Positions 1 through 10,006 of a DNA stretch of 64,000 nt are shown piece by piece. Position 1 is the first letter of the stretch. Every line of letters starts with the position of its first letter. The notes beneath the pieces were generated by a model. The model was given only the letters and a program-made list of their open reading frames with translations, did not search any database and was not told the origin of the DNA. Position numbers and translations under genes: made by a program. Source of the stretch: Prorocentrum cordatum (Eukaryota; Sar; Dinophyceae; Prorocentrales; Prorocentraceae); the NCBI GenBank assembly GCA_963575745.1, contig CAUYUJ010009480.1, forward strand, positions 76,507 through 140,506. Direction: 5' to 3'.

Positions 1-190
1 CCCAGACCTCCAACGCATTGAACAAAATCAAGACGACGGTTTTCTTTTCGATGTTTCGGCCTCTGCGGGCCCTCGCCGGGCCCCGGGACCGTCAAAAAAC
101 GACTCAGGACGAAAAACGGGTCCTGGGGAATGGGTCGAGACTTCGGGGGACCGCGTATTAGAAAAATCACGGCGTCGGATCTCTGACCTC

Positions 191-330
191 TACCCTCCCC
201 TCGTTCTCCTCATCTTGGGCCTCCTTGGCGGCCCTCGTCGCCACCGCTGGATTCGCCTCGGAATCCTGGTCAGGGCGCACCCCGGGAGAGGTCCGGGGAG
301 CAGCGGCGTCGGTACCTTTTAGTTTCCCCA
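191..330 (-). repeat. Dispersed repeat family A, copy 1
   Basis: Read on the minus strand this segment runs from a GGTACCGACGCCGC-like start through CTCTCCCGGGGTGCGC to GAATCCAGCGGTGGCGACGA. Related copies on the plus strand begin near 4301, 5541, 25790 and 40766. Reading frames differ between copies, so it is not a conserved coding exon. No terminal inverted repeat or target duplication was found; the family is unidentified. Confidence 0.7.
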
Positions 331-1082
331 ATTGCGGCGTCTTGGCTGCGGCGCGTGGTCAATTCATGCCTACCGGGCGGGTGGCAGTACGTAGGGGGTG
401 GCCCATGAGGGGGGGGGTGAAGAGACGGGCCCTATTAGCTAAAAGGGGCAGTCTGGGGCCCCTTTGGGGCCCCAGCTGGCTCTCACAGGGACACCCCAAA
501 GGGCCCCTTTACGGCTCGAAGGCTCACCCCCCACTTGGGCCGCCATCCATTACTACCCGCCCGAGCCCGGACGGAGGGCTCCCGGTTTCTGAAACCGCGT
601 GAGCCGATCAGTACTGAGCGATCTCCCTTCTTGGGGGGCCCCGAGAGCTCTCGACCTCGCTCTTCGTAATGATGGTTTCGGCGCTCTTGACGACTCCCTG
701 CAAGCACGAGAATTTGGACATGCCCCCAGAAAGAGTTCCACCTGAGACGACCGCAAACCTGGCGTACGTCGCGTGTCCCTCCTCTAGCTCATGCGAAGCT
801 GAGATGCCAGGTCTGCTAGCGCGTACCGGCACGATCCCAGGCCATGGATCGGGCACACGCTGACACGGATTAGGGATCCGTTTCTGGCGCGTGGGCGCCA
901 GATCCACGCATCGGAAAAGAACACCCACCCAAGCATGAGGCCAATGCTGCCTCATTTGTCGACGGAGCCTGCCAACCTACTACGGAAGCATGGCCTGTCG
1001 CCAATCCACGCGCTTTACGGTTGGAAATCGAGTCAAGAAAACTAGCATTTCAGAAGCCTGGGCCAGCTATCCGGAAGGCGCC
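331..1082. other. Unannotated GC-rich stretch
   Basis: No gene is recognised here. The one clear structure is a short self-complementary patch around 452-475, where GGGGCCCC occurs on both sides of TTT, followed by a second GGGCCCC near 499. Frames are open only because of the base composition. Confidence 0.5.
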
Positions 1083-1247
1083 CGACCACAAAAAACCTTC
1101 CACAATAAACCCAACCCTGAGACCCCAGAACGTCCAGTGACTTTTTAGCGGGAGCATCGCGCCTTCCACAGCAAAACCATCGAAACCGAGAAACCCAGGG
1201 CACCCTGGAGGCAAGCAGGGTGTTTCTTGGCATGGGCCTCCACTGTA
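1083..1247 (+). repeat. Dispersed repeat family B, copy 1
   Basis: This 165-bp segment matches 49483-49651 along its length: both contain a CGACCACAA..AAACCTTCCACAA-like start, the core AACCCAGGGCACCCTGGAGG and the end GGCATGGG..CCACTGTA. The 49-kb copy starts with ACAGTAGGGGCC, an imperfect inverted match to its end, which suggests a MITE-like element; this copy lacks that left terminus. Confidence 0.75.
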
Positions 1248-1594
1248 AGACAAGCATGGGCCAAATGCTCGCGCGCGCAAGAAACTGGGCCGGCTCTCTG
1301 GCGAGTCGGCGAGGAAACGCTGGCCCAGCTTTTCGGAAGCAGCTTTCTCAACCAGATGCTCGGCTGCAGCCCATGACTGCAGACCATCTCCTGTCGTGGG
1401 CGCTTCTCGCCCAGCCGCGCCCCACGGGAGGAGGCAGATCTCCACACTGTCTTGCACCCCAGCGTTTCTCCTCGCGACCTCGGCGGCCAGAGGCTGTTTT
1501 TGGGCCGGCCCGGGACGAAGGAAGGGCCCCGAGGAAGACGCCGAGCTCCAGGGGGCTCCAGCGACAGGGCTCGAGCTAGACAGTGCTTTTGATT
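1248..1594. other. Unannotated stretch between two dispersed repeats
   Basis: No gene or clear repeat is seen. Open frames cross it but resemble nothing known. Confidence 0.4.
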
Positions 1595-1596
1595 TC

Positions 1597-1705
1597 CACT
1601 TGTTTTCGTTTTCCCTCGTCCTGTCTTCGTCTTGCCTTGGCTGCGAAGCGCAATCAAAACGAAAACGGTCCACGAAATCGCCAAAACTCCGTTTAGCTCG
1701 AGCCC
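1597..1705 (+). repeat. Dispersed repeat family C, copy 1
   Basis: Shares GCTGCGAAGCG, AACGAAAACGGTCCACG and AATCGCCA with 4818-4926, in the same order and spacing. The two copies encode similar peptides in one minus frame, but the frame is interrupted differently, so a shared repeat is more likely than a gene. Confidence 0.65.
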
Positions 1706-1742
1706 TGCCCAGCGATAGGAAAAATCAGGTGGGTGGGAAACG

Positions 1743-1801
1743 GGAGGAGGAGGAGGAGGAGGAGGAGGAGGAGGAGGAGGAGGAGGAGGAGGAGGAGGAG
1801 G
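1743..1801. repeat. (GAG)n microsatellite
   Basis: Nearly pure GGA/GAG triplets on the plus strand, about 59 bp, a polypurine tract. Confidence 0.95.
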
Positions 1802-2000
1802 AAACACCCCCCCTTCGCCGTCGTCCTCTCCCCTCCTCGCCGTCGCCCTCCTCCTCCCCCCCGCAGGTCCTTGCGCTTCCGCGACCGCGAGCGTCTGTCC
1901 TCGGGATGGGGCGCGCGACCCCGATGCCGACGCAGGGGCGGGCAGCTCTGCATCAATGGGCTCACCCGGGCTGCACAGCGTCGCGCCGCATGCAGCGCGC

Positions 2001-2095
2001 TCCTCCTCCTCCTCCTCCTCCTCCTCCTCCTCCTCCTCCTCCTCCTCCTCCTCCTCCTCCTCCTCCTCCTCCTCCTCCTCCTCCTCCCCCTCCCC
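2001..2095. repeat. (TCC)n microsatellite
   Basis: Nearly pure TCC triplets over about 90 bp ending in a CCCCCTCCCCC run. It is the opposite strand orientation to the GAG tract 200 bp upstream. Confidence 0.95.
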
Positions 2096-2282
2096 CGCTG
2101 ATCGCCCCCAGTTGACGAGCACCCGAAGGCGAAGAGTAGCAGCGCACAGCTGGGAGATGGGCCCAGGGGCTTGGCCCCAGGCCGCCCACGGGGGCGCGGA
2201 GCGGGTCGTGCTCCGCGTTTTTTCCCCGCGGTTCTGGGTCGCAGGGCTGCTCTTCTCCGGGGCGGCGCCCCGCGAGGGCTGG

Positions 2283-2579
2283 AGAAGAAGGACGCGGGAG
2301 AGGGGGAGGGGGAGGTGGAGGGGGAGGGGGAGGAGGGGGAGGAGGAGGAGGAGGAGGAGGGGGAGGAGGGAGGAGGAGGAGGAGGAGGAGGAGGAGGAGG
2401 AGGGCGAGGAGGAGGAGGAGGAGGAGGAGGAGGAGAGGGAGGAGGAGGAGGAGGAGGAGGAGGAGGAGGAGGAGGAGGAGGAGGAGGAGGAGGAGGAGGA
2501 GGAGGAGCAGGGGGGGAGGGGGAGGAGGAGGAGGAGGAGGAGGAGGAGGAGGAGGAGGAGGAGGAGGAGGAGGAGGAGG
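2283..2579. repeat. Long polypurine GGA tract
   Basis: About 300 bp of GGA/GAG triplets with a few GGGGGA and GAGAGG interruptions. Long apparent proteins on both strands here are Glu/Gly/Arg or Pro/Ser/Leu homopolymers encoded by the tract and are not genes. Confidence 0.95.
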
Positions 2580-2796
2580 CGTCCGCCCGAAACTTCCTGG
2601 CCTCCCTCCTCGTGCCCGGCCCGCGGACCCCGCGGTGCTTGCTTCCCCAGCCGATCCAGGAGCTCAGCGCCGTGGCCCTCGCACCGAGTGAGCACACGAG
2701 GGGCGCCCCGTCTCCGAGGCAGTGGTCCGGATTTCCCGTCCCCGCCCGCCTCCTCGGGCAAGCCGCAGACGCGCCAGGCGTGAGACGTCAGCCCAC

Positions 2797-2866
2797 CTCC
2801 TCCTCCTCCTCCTTCTCCTCCTCCAGCTCCTCCTCCTTACACTCCTCCTCCTCCTCCTCCTCCTGC
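2797..2866. repeat. (TCC)n microsatellite, interrupted
   Basis: TCC triplets interrupted by TTCTCC, AGC and TTACAC. Confidence 0.9.
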
Positions 2867-2999
2867 GTTTGTTTTCTCCCAGATTGTTTACGCTTCTAGA
2901 CTTGCGCGTCGCGCGTGTCATTATTGTGCAGAGGTTATGCTAAGAACTACGATTCTCTGTAACTTTCCAGTGGTAACGGGTGGTACCGAAATGAATCCT

Positions 3000-3270
3000 C
3001 CTCGCACTGCTCCTCCTGCTCCTCCTCCTCCTCCTCCTCCTCCTCATCATCGTCATCATCATTAACAGCATCTTCAACAACAACATCGTCACCACCATCA
3101 TAATCATCACCATCATATTCACCACCACCACCATCATCAGCATTAAGACCATCATCGTCATCGTCATCATCATCAACAACAGCAACATCATCATCATCAT
3201 TAACATCGTCATCGCCATCATTATCATCACCACCATCGTCATCAACATCAACAGCACCATCATGATCATC
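3000..3270. repeat. TCC tract grading into CAT/ATC-rich repeat
   Basis: A short TCC tract is followed by about 230 bp of degenerate CAT/ATC/ACA triplets. The Met-rich minus-strand frame here is a translation of the repeat. Confidence 0.9.
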
Positions 3271-3660
3271 ATCATCCGTCCGGTTGGTGAGAAGGAAGGA
3301 GTGGGGGCGATCCTCCTCCTCCTCCGCCTCCTCCTCCCGACTTGTTTCCCCCTGGCTGTCGCCACATCGACCGTATCATCTGATCCAAGCGTGGTTCCTT
3401 CCTGTCGAGGTCCCCCTTCTCCTCCATCTCCCATCTCCCCCCTCGTCCTTCTCCTCCCCCTCCCCATCGTCGAGCTCATCCTCAGAGCCTCATCCCTCAT
3501 CACCCACACTCTCGTTCGCCCAATGATTGCTGTGACCCAAACGGGCCCTAACAGAAACAGGACCTGGACCCCAAATCTTTCCGCTGGGACCCATTCTTCG
3601 TCCTGGGTCGTGTTTTCACGGTCCTGGGGCCTGGGGGGGATGTGCGGGAACCCTGAAAAC
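3271..3660. other. Unannotated stretch
   Basis: Contains a short TCC patch near 3311-3345; otherwise no recognisable feature. Confidence 0.4.
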
Positions 3661-3730
3661 GGCGAGAGGAGGAGGAGGAGGAGGAGGAGGAGGAAGAGGA
3701 GGAGGAGGAGGAGGAGGACGAAGAAGAGGA
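3661..3730. repeat. (GAG)n microsatellite
   Basis: GAG/AGG triplets with one AAG and AAGAAG interruption, about 70 bp. Confidence 0.9.
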
Positions 3731-3804
3731 CCCGTTCCCCTCAGGACCCGCTAGACTCTGCCACCTCCTGCTTCCGAACCCTGTGGGGCATCGAAGAGGG
3801 GAGG

Positions 3805-3890
3805 TCGCAAATCATTGCCCGAGGCACGTGCGCGTCCCAACTGGGGCCAAGGGACGTGTTGCAACAGGAAGAAAGGGCCATGAAATCCAT
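3805..3890 (+). repeat. Possible decayed copy of MITE family D
   Basis: The order GCAAATCAT, GGCACGTGCGCG, GGGGCCAAGGGACGT, GCCATGAAATC parallels the interior of the family D elements at 5216, 39534 and 52114. Terminal repeats are not recognisable, so this is an old relic at best. Confidence 0.45.
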
Positions 3891-4300
3891 TGAGACACAG
3901 GCCTCGGACAAACAATAGCGAACACGCATGCATTCATCGGTCAGCGCCTCCCCCTCCCCCCAATGTTCCAAGTTGGCGGTGGGTCCGATGAGTTGCACTT
4001 CGACCGCAGTCTCCCCCGCTCGCGTGCCAACTTTGAGGTTGGGGGAGAGGGGGAAAGCCCACTATTTGATTCCCTCTACCGGACCATGGCCCTGGCCTCG
4101 GGACAGTCCGGGCAACCCCAAAGAGCCGCCGACGAGGAGGAGCTGCCGGAAAACATCCCGAAGCGAAAATGCCTCCTCCGAGAGCCAACGAAACCTTCCG
4201 CTAAGAACTAGCGGGCACAGCCCCCCGCGTGTGATGTCCCACCCACCACTAGTCATCGTCTCCCTCTTTCGGCTACACGTGACCGGAGGACGCGGGGTTG
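3891..4300. other. Unannotated stretch
   Basis: No gene recognised. Open frames on both strands are not similar to any family I know. Confidence 0.4.
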
Positions 4301-4445
4301 GGGAGACCGAAAAGGTACTGATAGCGCTACTCCCTGGACCTCTCCCGGGGTGCGCTCTAACGTTCTGACTAGGATTTCGAGGCGAACCCAGCGGTGGCGA
4401 CGAGGGCCTCCCAGGAGGTCGAACAAGAGGAAAACGGGCGAAGGG
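4301..4445 (+). repeat. Dispersed repeat family A, copy 2
   Basis: Contains GGACCTCTCCCGGGGTGCGC, then GAGGCGAACCCAGCGGTGGC and CGACGAGGGCCTCCCAGGAG, with the downstream AAACGGGCGAAGGG shared with the copy at 5541. Confidence 0.75.
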
Positions 4446-4817
4446 GTAGAGGTATGGGTACCTTTTCCTCCTCTGAGGGATGGCCAAACCTGGGCGCGCA
4501 AGCCGCTGCAGCCGCTTCGCGCTCGGCGATCGGGGGGCCCCGGTGGGCCCGCACCGAAGGGTCACTCCGGCGAGAGGCCACTCCTACGTCTGGTCGACTC
4601 TATTGGCCGCCGCCGAGCCCAAGAGCCCCCCCTCGCGGGAGGCCCGTCCCTCTTGCCCTTGCCCTTCTCGCGCTTGGGCCTCTTGGCCGAGGGTTGGCGG
4701 CCCTTTCTGCGGGCGGCCTGCGGAGCGCGGGCGGCGCGCGGCCGCGAGCGAAGGCCACGAGGGGCACGTCGCAGAGGCGCCCAAGAGGGATCGGGGCGCG
4801 AGCCAGACTGTGTGTGT
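4446..4817. other. Unannotated GC-rich stretch
   Basis: No gene recognised; base composition is strongly GC-rich. Confidence 0.4.
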
Positions 4818-4926
4818 CTCCGTTCTCGTCGTGTGCTCGCTTTCCCTGGTGCTGCCTTCGGTCCGCCTCTGCTGCGAAGCGGAATCGAAACGAAAACGGT
4901 CCACGGAATCGCCAGAACACCGATTA
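4818..4926 (+). repeat. Dispersed repeat family C, copy 2
   Basis: Counterpart of 1597-1705, with the same GCTGCGAAGCG and AACGAAAACGGTCCACG blocks. Confidence 0.65.
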
Positions 4927-4965
4927 GATGGCGGCGGCCTGGGATGGGCAGACGGACAGCAGACT

Positions 4966-5087
4966 GCATAAACATAAACTGTCGGAGGTCCGCGCGGATT
5001 TCTCGTGTCTGCGCTGACTCCCCCACCTAGCGGCGAGGCACCCCTGGGAATCCTCGCGGACCTCCGCTCGTTTATAGGTTTACGCCG
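4966..5087. repeat. Hairpin element family E, copy 1 (no internal stems)
   Basis: The left arm GCATAAACATAAA then CGGAGGTCCGCGCGGATTT is mirrored by a diverged right arm containing CGCGGACCTCCG and ending in TTTATAGGTTTACGCC. The GC-rich nested stems present in the copies at 33824 and 47190 are absent, so this is a deleted or divergent member. Confidence 0.7.
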
Positions 5088-5210
5088 ATGTGTCCCTTGC
5101 CACTCCAGTCGAAAATCTTCGTGCTGTGAGTGCCCTCCTCCTTATTCCGCCCTCCGCGGCCGCGCCCCGCCTCGTTCCCCCCATTCCTGCCGCCAGACCA
5201 CTAACTCCTG

Positions 5211-5411
5211 CCATATCGGGAGCGGCCAAGAGGAGGGTGTCCAAGAGGGGGGGGGCCAGGGTGACAGGCGACACGTGCGCGGCCCAGCGGGGGGGCCAGG
5301 GACGTAATGAAATGAGAAGAGGCGCCATGAAATCCGGGGAAATATCATGGCCCACGCCATGGTATCCACCCCCCCTGGTCATCACCCCCCTCTTTGCCGC
5401 CCCCGACCATA
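5211..5411 (+). mobile_element. MITE family D, copy 1, with 5-bp target duplication
   Basis: The element occupies 5216-5406 (191 bp). It begins TCGGGAGCGGCCAAGAGG and ends CCTCTTTGCCGCCCCCGA, an inverted pair of about 18 bp with few mismatches. It is flanked by CCATA at 5211-5215 and 5407-5411. The interior includes GCCATGAAATCCGGGG and ATATCATGGCCCACGCCATG and no plausible transposase. It is non-autonomous; the superfamily is not assignable from a 5-bp duplication alone. Confidence 0.85.
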
Positions 5412-5540
5412 GCCAGGCTCACTGGAACTCGCGTGCCGATCGCCTCTGCCGCGCTGCGGCGGAACAGAATTCCCTGGGGGAGAGCCGAGGGTGATCGCAT
5501 GCCGCACAACGCGTTCGCGCGTGCGCGAGGCGCTGCGCTC

Positions 5541-5682
5541 GGGAGAAACCAACAAGGTGCCGATGCCGCGACTCCCCGGACCTCTCCCGGGGCGCGTTCT
5601 GACCAGGATCTCGGGGCGAATCCGGCGGTGGCGACGAGGGCCCCCGCGGAACCCGAAGAAAAGGGGGAAACGGGCGAAGGGC
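5541..5682 (+). repeat. Dispersed repeat family A, copy 3
   Basis: Contains GGTGCCGATGCCGC, GGACCTCTCCCGGGGCGCG and GGGGCGAATCCGGCGGTGGC with the AAACGGGCGAAGGG tail. It stops about 90 bp before the GGA tract that abuts the retrotransposon. Confidence 0.75.
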
Positions 5683-5771
5683 AGCGGGAGCGGTGCAGCT
5701 TCCTCCTCAGAGCTCAGCGCGTGCGCGCACAAACGAGGGGCCACTTTTCCACCACCGTTTTGCCAATCGCA

Positions 5772-5898
5772 GGAGGAGGAGGAGGAGGAGGAGGAGGAGG
5801 AGGAGGAGGAGGAGGAGGAGGAGGAGGAGGAGGGGAGGAGGAGGAGGAGGAGGAGGAGGAGGAGGAGGAGGAGGAGGAGGAGGAGGAGGAGGAGGAGG
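5772..5898. repeat. (GGA)n tract abutting the copia element
   Basis: Nearly pure GGA/GAG for about 127 bp, running directly into the first base of the LTR at 5899. A further GGA tract resumes at 14430, just beyond the other LTR, so the retrotransposon appears to have landed in such a tract. Confidence 0.95.
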
Positions 5899-6203
5899 TG
5901 TCAACTGCTCGACGCTCCCGAAGTCGTCAAACTCCACTCGAAATTCGTTTCCCGTCCTCGGCTGAAACGTCCTCGACACCGTCCCCGATCTCGCTCTGCG
6001 GGCGGGGAAGGGTGATGGTAACCTTTTGGTCTGCCGAGAGGCCTCTCGAACTAAAGATGGCAATGGTGCTTGCTGTCATGACTGCTGCTCTGCACTGCGC
6101 GCTGTACACATGCTCTGCCATGCCTGCTGGGGGAGGGTAGCATCTAACATCTTATGTCAGAAAACCTCTGCAATACACTCGCAACTGCATTGTATGGAGT
6201 ACA
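5899..6203 (-). repeat. 3' LTR of the copia element
   Basis: Starts TGTCAACTGCTCGACG and ends TATGGAGTACA on the plus strand, so it has TG...CA ends. It matches 14120-14424 without gaps over 305 bp at 295 positions. Confidence 0.95.
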
Positions 6204-6435
6204 CACACTGGTGAAAAAGGGCACGACAACTGATTAAACACTCACCTTTATCTCATGAAGGAAAGATCATTCGCAGCTGCTTGTCGTTACATTGCCTGCT
6301 GTTAAACACATGCCCGAGAGAAATGCGCCGGTCGATCGTCGCAATCAACCTCTCAAAACAGATAGCTTCATTGCGAGGGGGGAGGGAAGGAAACTACGAG
6401 ACAGGAGCAGGATGCAAGACGTGTTTTGCCGGGGC

Positions 6436-9400
6436 TCACTCACTTTGGCCCTTCAGGCCAGCGCGGGATTCCGCTAACTCTTTCGTAACTTCCCAGCCTC
6501 GGGAGAAACCCTGCGTAGCGTGAACACATCGTCCGTAAACTCCGTCAGTCTGGCCCACAGATGAATAGTGCACGGGCCCTTGAACTCCAACGTTCCACTT
6601 GATACTGCTGATCTTCACCTTCTGCTCACGCTTGTGGTTCGTCTTTCCTTCTGCATGCTCAGGTTCTGGCTCTGGATGGATCGTGTTCGTCTCATTCTCG
6701 GACCGTTTGCTGTACGTCATGTAGCATACTGTGAAAAGGCACACGATCATCAGGATGGTCGTCGCAATTCCTTTGATGAGCGCGCCGAAGGGAATCTTGA
6801 TCACCACTTGCGGTGCCATGGTCCACTCGAGCTCCATCACTGCCGTCGCCTTTGCGTCGTAGATCTCCACCTCGCTGCTGGCTGCCGTCGTCAGGGATGG
6901 CATGGTCGCCATCGCCGTCATTGTGCTTGCCTTCGGTCTTGGTGTGGCGAACCTCTTGGCCTCCTCCTGCCAGTCCTTGCCGGTTTTCTTCTTGGCTGCC
7001 TGGAACTTCTCATCAAACTTCAGGCTGATCGCCCCAGTGCGCAGCCTGTCTGCCAGTAGCTGTCGCGCCGACAGCTTGGTGAAGCCGTCCGCGAACTGGC
7101 GCTCCGAGCTGACCCAGTGCCAGCCCGTAGCGCCTGCCGTCATACGCTCTTTGAGCACCTGCACCTCGATGCCCGTCCGCTTGTCGTCGAAGTTGTGCAC
7201 GTGTGGCTTCTGGGCCGCGTCGTACAGCGCCTTGGCGTCCACCACCAATGCACTCCTGCCCAGCACCGTCATGGTGCCGTTGAGCCTCGGGTCCCTCGTC
7301 GGGTCGAGCATCAGGCTGTAGTGCACCTTCACATGCTCAAGTGCGTCCACTCCTCCTGCTGCAGCTTGGGCCTCGCTCGCCAATGAGGACCTGCTCACCC
7401 TTGGTAATTCCCACGATCGCCAGTCGACCACTGTGTACTTGACCGTCTCGCCGCTCAGCACACTCCTGTGCGCTGCCAGGATGAGGTAGCCTCCCTGCGA
7501 GCTTCCACCCCGTCGTACTGCCCATGCCGCGTCCGTCATACAAATGAACGCCACCTCGTTGGGGTCGCCGCATATCTTGGGAAACAACTGGCACACGTCG
7601 CTGTTGGCCTTGGCGAACCTCAGCGTCTTGTTGGCCTCCACTAAGTCCTGCACGGTGGAGCTCTCGTTGATCGAGCCTTGTCCGAGGCTCACGCTGCACT
7701 GCAAGTGAGGTGCCGCCTGGTTGCTGGGCCACACCAAGCTACCCATGAGTCCTCGTAGTTGCCGTCGCTCGCCCTCCGTGATGGCCAACTTGTGGTCGCT
7801 GGCCCTGCTCTTGGTCATCGTGATCGGCTTGAGTCCCTTGACGCAGGTCTCGCAGCTCATCTGATAATCTCCGTTTGTAGCCTTGGTGAGCCGGTTGCCA
7901 CAGAAGTCCATGGACGAGTCACTGGCCACGTTCAAGGTGCCAGTCTCGGTGTCCTCCCACGTCCGGAAGTTGAAAACCTTCTGGACCCCTTGGACGCGCG
8001 CCGAAAAGCACGCCTGGCCCTCCTGGTTGCTGCCGCCTCCTAGCATATCGTCCACATGTAGGCCGATTGCGCCGTCGAACACTTTCACGTTCGTCTCGTC
8101 CAGCGGGTAGCTCAGGAGCAGGCAGGGGTCCAGCGGGTGAACCACGAAGCCGCACCCGATCATGCGGTCTGTGGCCTCCTCCCACCAGAGTCTCGGCGCG
8201 TCGCTCAGGCCGTATATGCTCTTGAACAACTTCATCCGTGTTCCAGGTTGGTACCCGAGCATCTTGCAGGCCTCGGATGGCAGGAGTGCAGAGATGCCAC
8301 GATCCGAGCGCTTGCCCTGCGGGAATGTGGTGCTCACGTCCGCCGCGAACAGGATCCAACCATGGACGCGACTCAGGAGCACGATGAACGTCCTGCTCAA
8401 TCTCGTCATAGTCGGTAAAGACTTGGCCAGGGTCCCCGCGATGGCGTCTGGATCGCGAAACCCTTGGATCACCAGCCGCGCCTTGGCTCGGTGGCTTCTG
8501 TCAGCGTTTCTTGACCACTTCAGCAGAAACCTAGCACGCAAAACCTTCTTGGGGTCTTCTACCTCTTTCTTGTCCTGCTCCCAGACCTGGTTGTCAAAGA
8601 AGCTCTGGACCTCCGCGCGCTTCGCCTCCGCAAACTTGGCCTTGTCCTCCGCGTTCATGTTCCTCTCGCTCAGCTCGCCAGTCGCGTAGCACTCCTCAAG
8701 GTCCAGGTTGAACGACATGGCGCCCTCGTCGTAGTTCCAGCCCTTGGGTAGGACCTCCAAGCTCATGAACATCACATCCTCTGCGATCTCCACTTTGCCA
8801 TAGGGGCCCGACCGACTGACGCTTCTCTGTCGGTCTCGCCGGAAGGAGAACGTACGTAGTGGTGCCATCTCCGAAGCGTCCTGACTCCTTCGCATCTCCT
8901 TGAACCTTGCTCTCGCGTCGGTCACCTGTGGATCAGGTAACTCAGCTGGTGGTGGTTGATCTGCTGATGCTTCTTGCTGCTCTGGTCGTGGGAGTAGATC
9001 GGTATCGTCGTCATCTGGAATGGCCTGGTTGGCGTCCGTCGATGCAGGTTCCTCTTTGCTGGCAGGCCTAGGCTCCGCTCGAGGCTCTGAGCCCTGAGCT
9101 GATACCTGTCCGAATTGATCCGTCATGGCCTGCCCCACCGTCGGCGCAATCCCAGTGGCTGGGGCTGGTTCGTCCTCCTCCATCGGCTCGCCTGCGCGGT
9201 CCTCCTCACTGGGGCCAGGCAGCTGGCTGATGTCGAAGAACTGCACAATACCTCCACGTCGTAACCCTTGCAAGGCGGTCTGAGCTGCCTGCAAGTTTGC
9301 CGGTCGCTTCGGCTCGCCGATCCGCTCCACGATGGGTCTGATCTGGTCTGGGCTGCAGCGTAGAAGACCCCCGCCATGCGTGACCCAGTAGACCTTGGGC

Positions 9401-9732
9401 TGGCCACTCTCAGAGTCCTCGCGCAACACCACGGTAGCCGGCCCCCTCCAGCGTGACTTCTGGAGCCTGCTGGCCCCGCGATCGCGCCAGTAGTAGCACT
9501 CCTCGCCCACGTTGACCGAGTCGTGTGTGTCACGTCGCTTCCGCAGGAAATCCCTGCGAAGCCTCTCCGTCGAGTCCGCCGTGATGAATGCCGTAGCTGC
9601 GGCCACGCGCCGCTGCATCGCCTCCTGGAAGGTCTCCTCCACCAAGCAGGCCTCCGCTGCTGGCGTGCGTAGAATGTCTGCGGACAGAGAGTCGTTCAGC
9701 TCGGGATTGTAGCCCAGGGCCCACTGCGCTGG
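6436..9732 (-). pseudogene. Copia pol: integrase C-terminus, reverse transcriptase, RNase H, membrane extension
   Basis: One frame stays open from the frameshift near 9732 to a stop at 6436, and its first 1069-codon block begins at a GTG at 9645. In that numbering, residues 47-103 are an integrase C-terminal domain (CYYWRDRG, VYWVTHGGGLLRCSPDQIRP) and 130-280 an acidic, proline-rich linker. Reverse transcriptase spans about 345-560, with Asp436 in AADVSTTF, the IYGLSDAPRLWW motif and catalytic LHVDD at 529-533. RNase H spans about 700-860 with Asp705, Glu758, Asp803 and ADGFTK. Residues 954-976 form one hydrophobic segment followed by a charged tail. The frame has no internal stop, but it lacks an ATG and is cut from integrase by the frameshift. 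The proline in STTFPQG, where the family usually has a hydrophobic residue, may be damaging. Confidence 0.92.
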
Positions 9733-10006
9733 ACTGATGCATCCTGTTGATCTGGTTGGGCACGTAGTCCAGTGCTGTCTTCAGGTTCTCGGCGGTGCGC
9801 TCCAGACCGGCCTCCTCGAACCAGAGCTCCGTCGTCTCGCGCATCACCTGGCGAGCTCGCTCCACGGGGCCCAGGGCCTGATAAGCCTCGCCAGGGGCGA
9901 CTCGCATCTTGACGTTGCGTTGGCCGGCCCAGTCAAGCATCTCCTGACTGCATTCTGCGCCGCGCTCGTCCATCACAAGGTTGGTTGGGGCCCCGCAGTG
10001 CCGAAT
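9733..10006 (-). pseudogene. Copia integrase core, second half
   Basis: This segment continues the integrase in the same frame as 10007-11203 after the amber codon. It contains the second catalytic Asp in MDERGAE and the third catalytic residue, Glu, in LGPVERAR. Exactly 35 residues separate them, matching the D,D35E signature. The frame later runs through VPNQINRMHQ, after which similarity passes to a different frame (WALGYNPELNDSL and onward), so a one-base deletion lies at about 9727-9740. The 148-codon open frame from 9976 continues to 9530, but its last 70 or so residues are out of frame and meaningless. Confidence 0.88.

Noticed and set aside
1145-2783. Long open frames (200-540 codons) across the GGA/TCC tracts on both strands
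   Set aside because: Homopolymer translations of the repeats; every frame is equally open and no domain is present.
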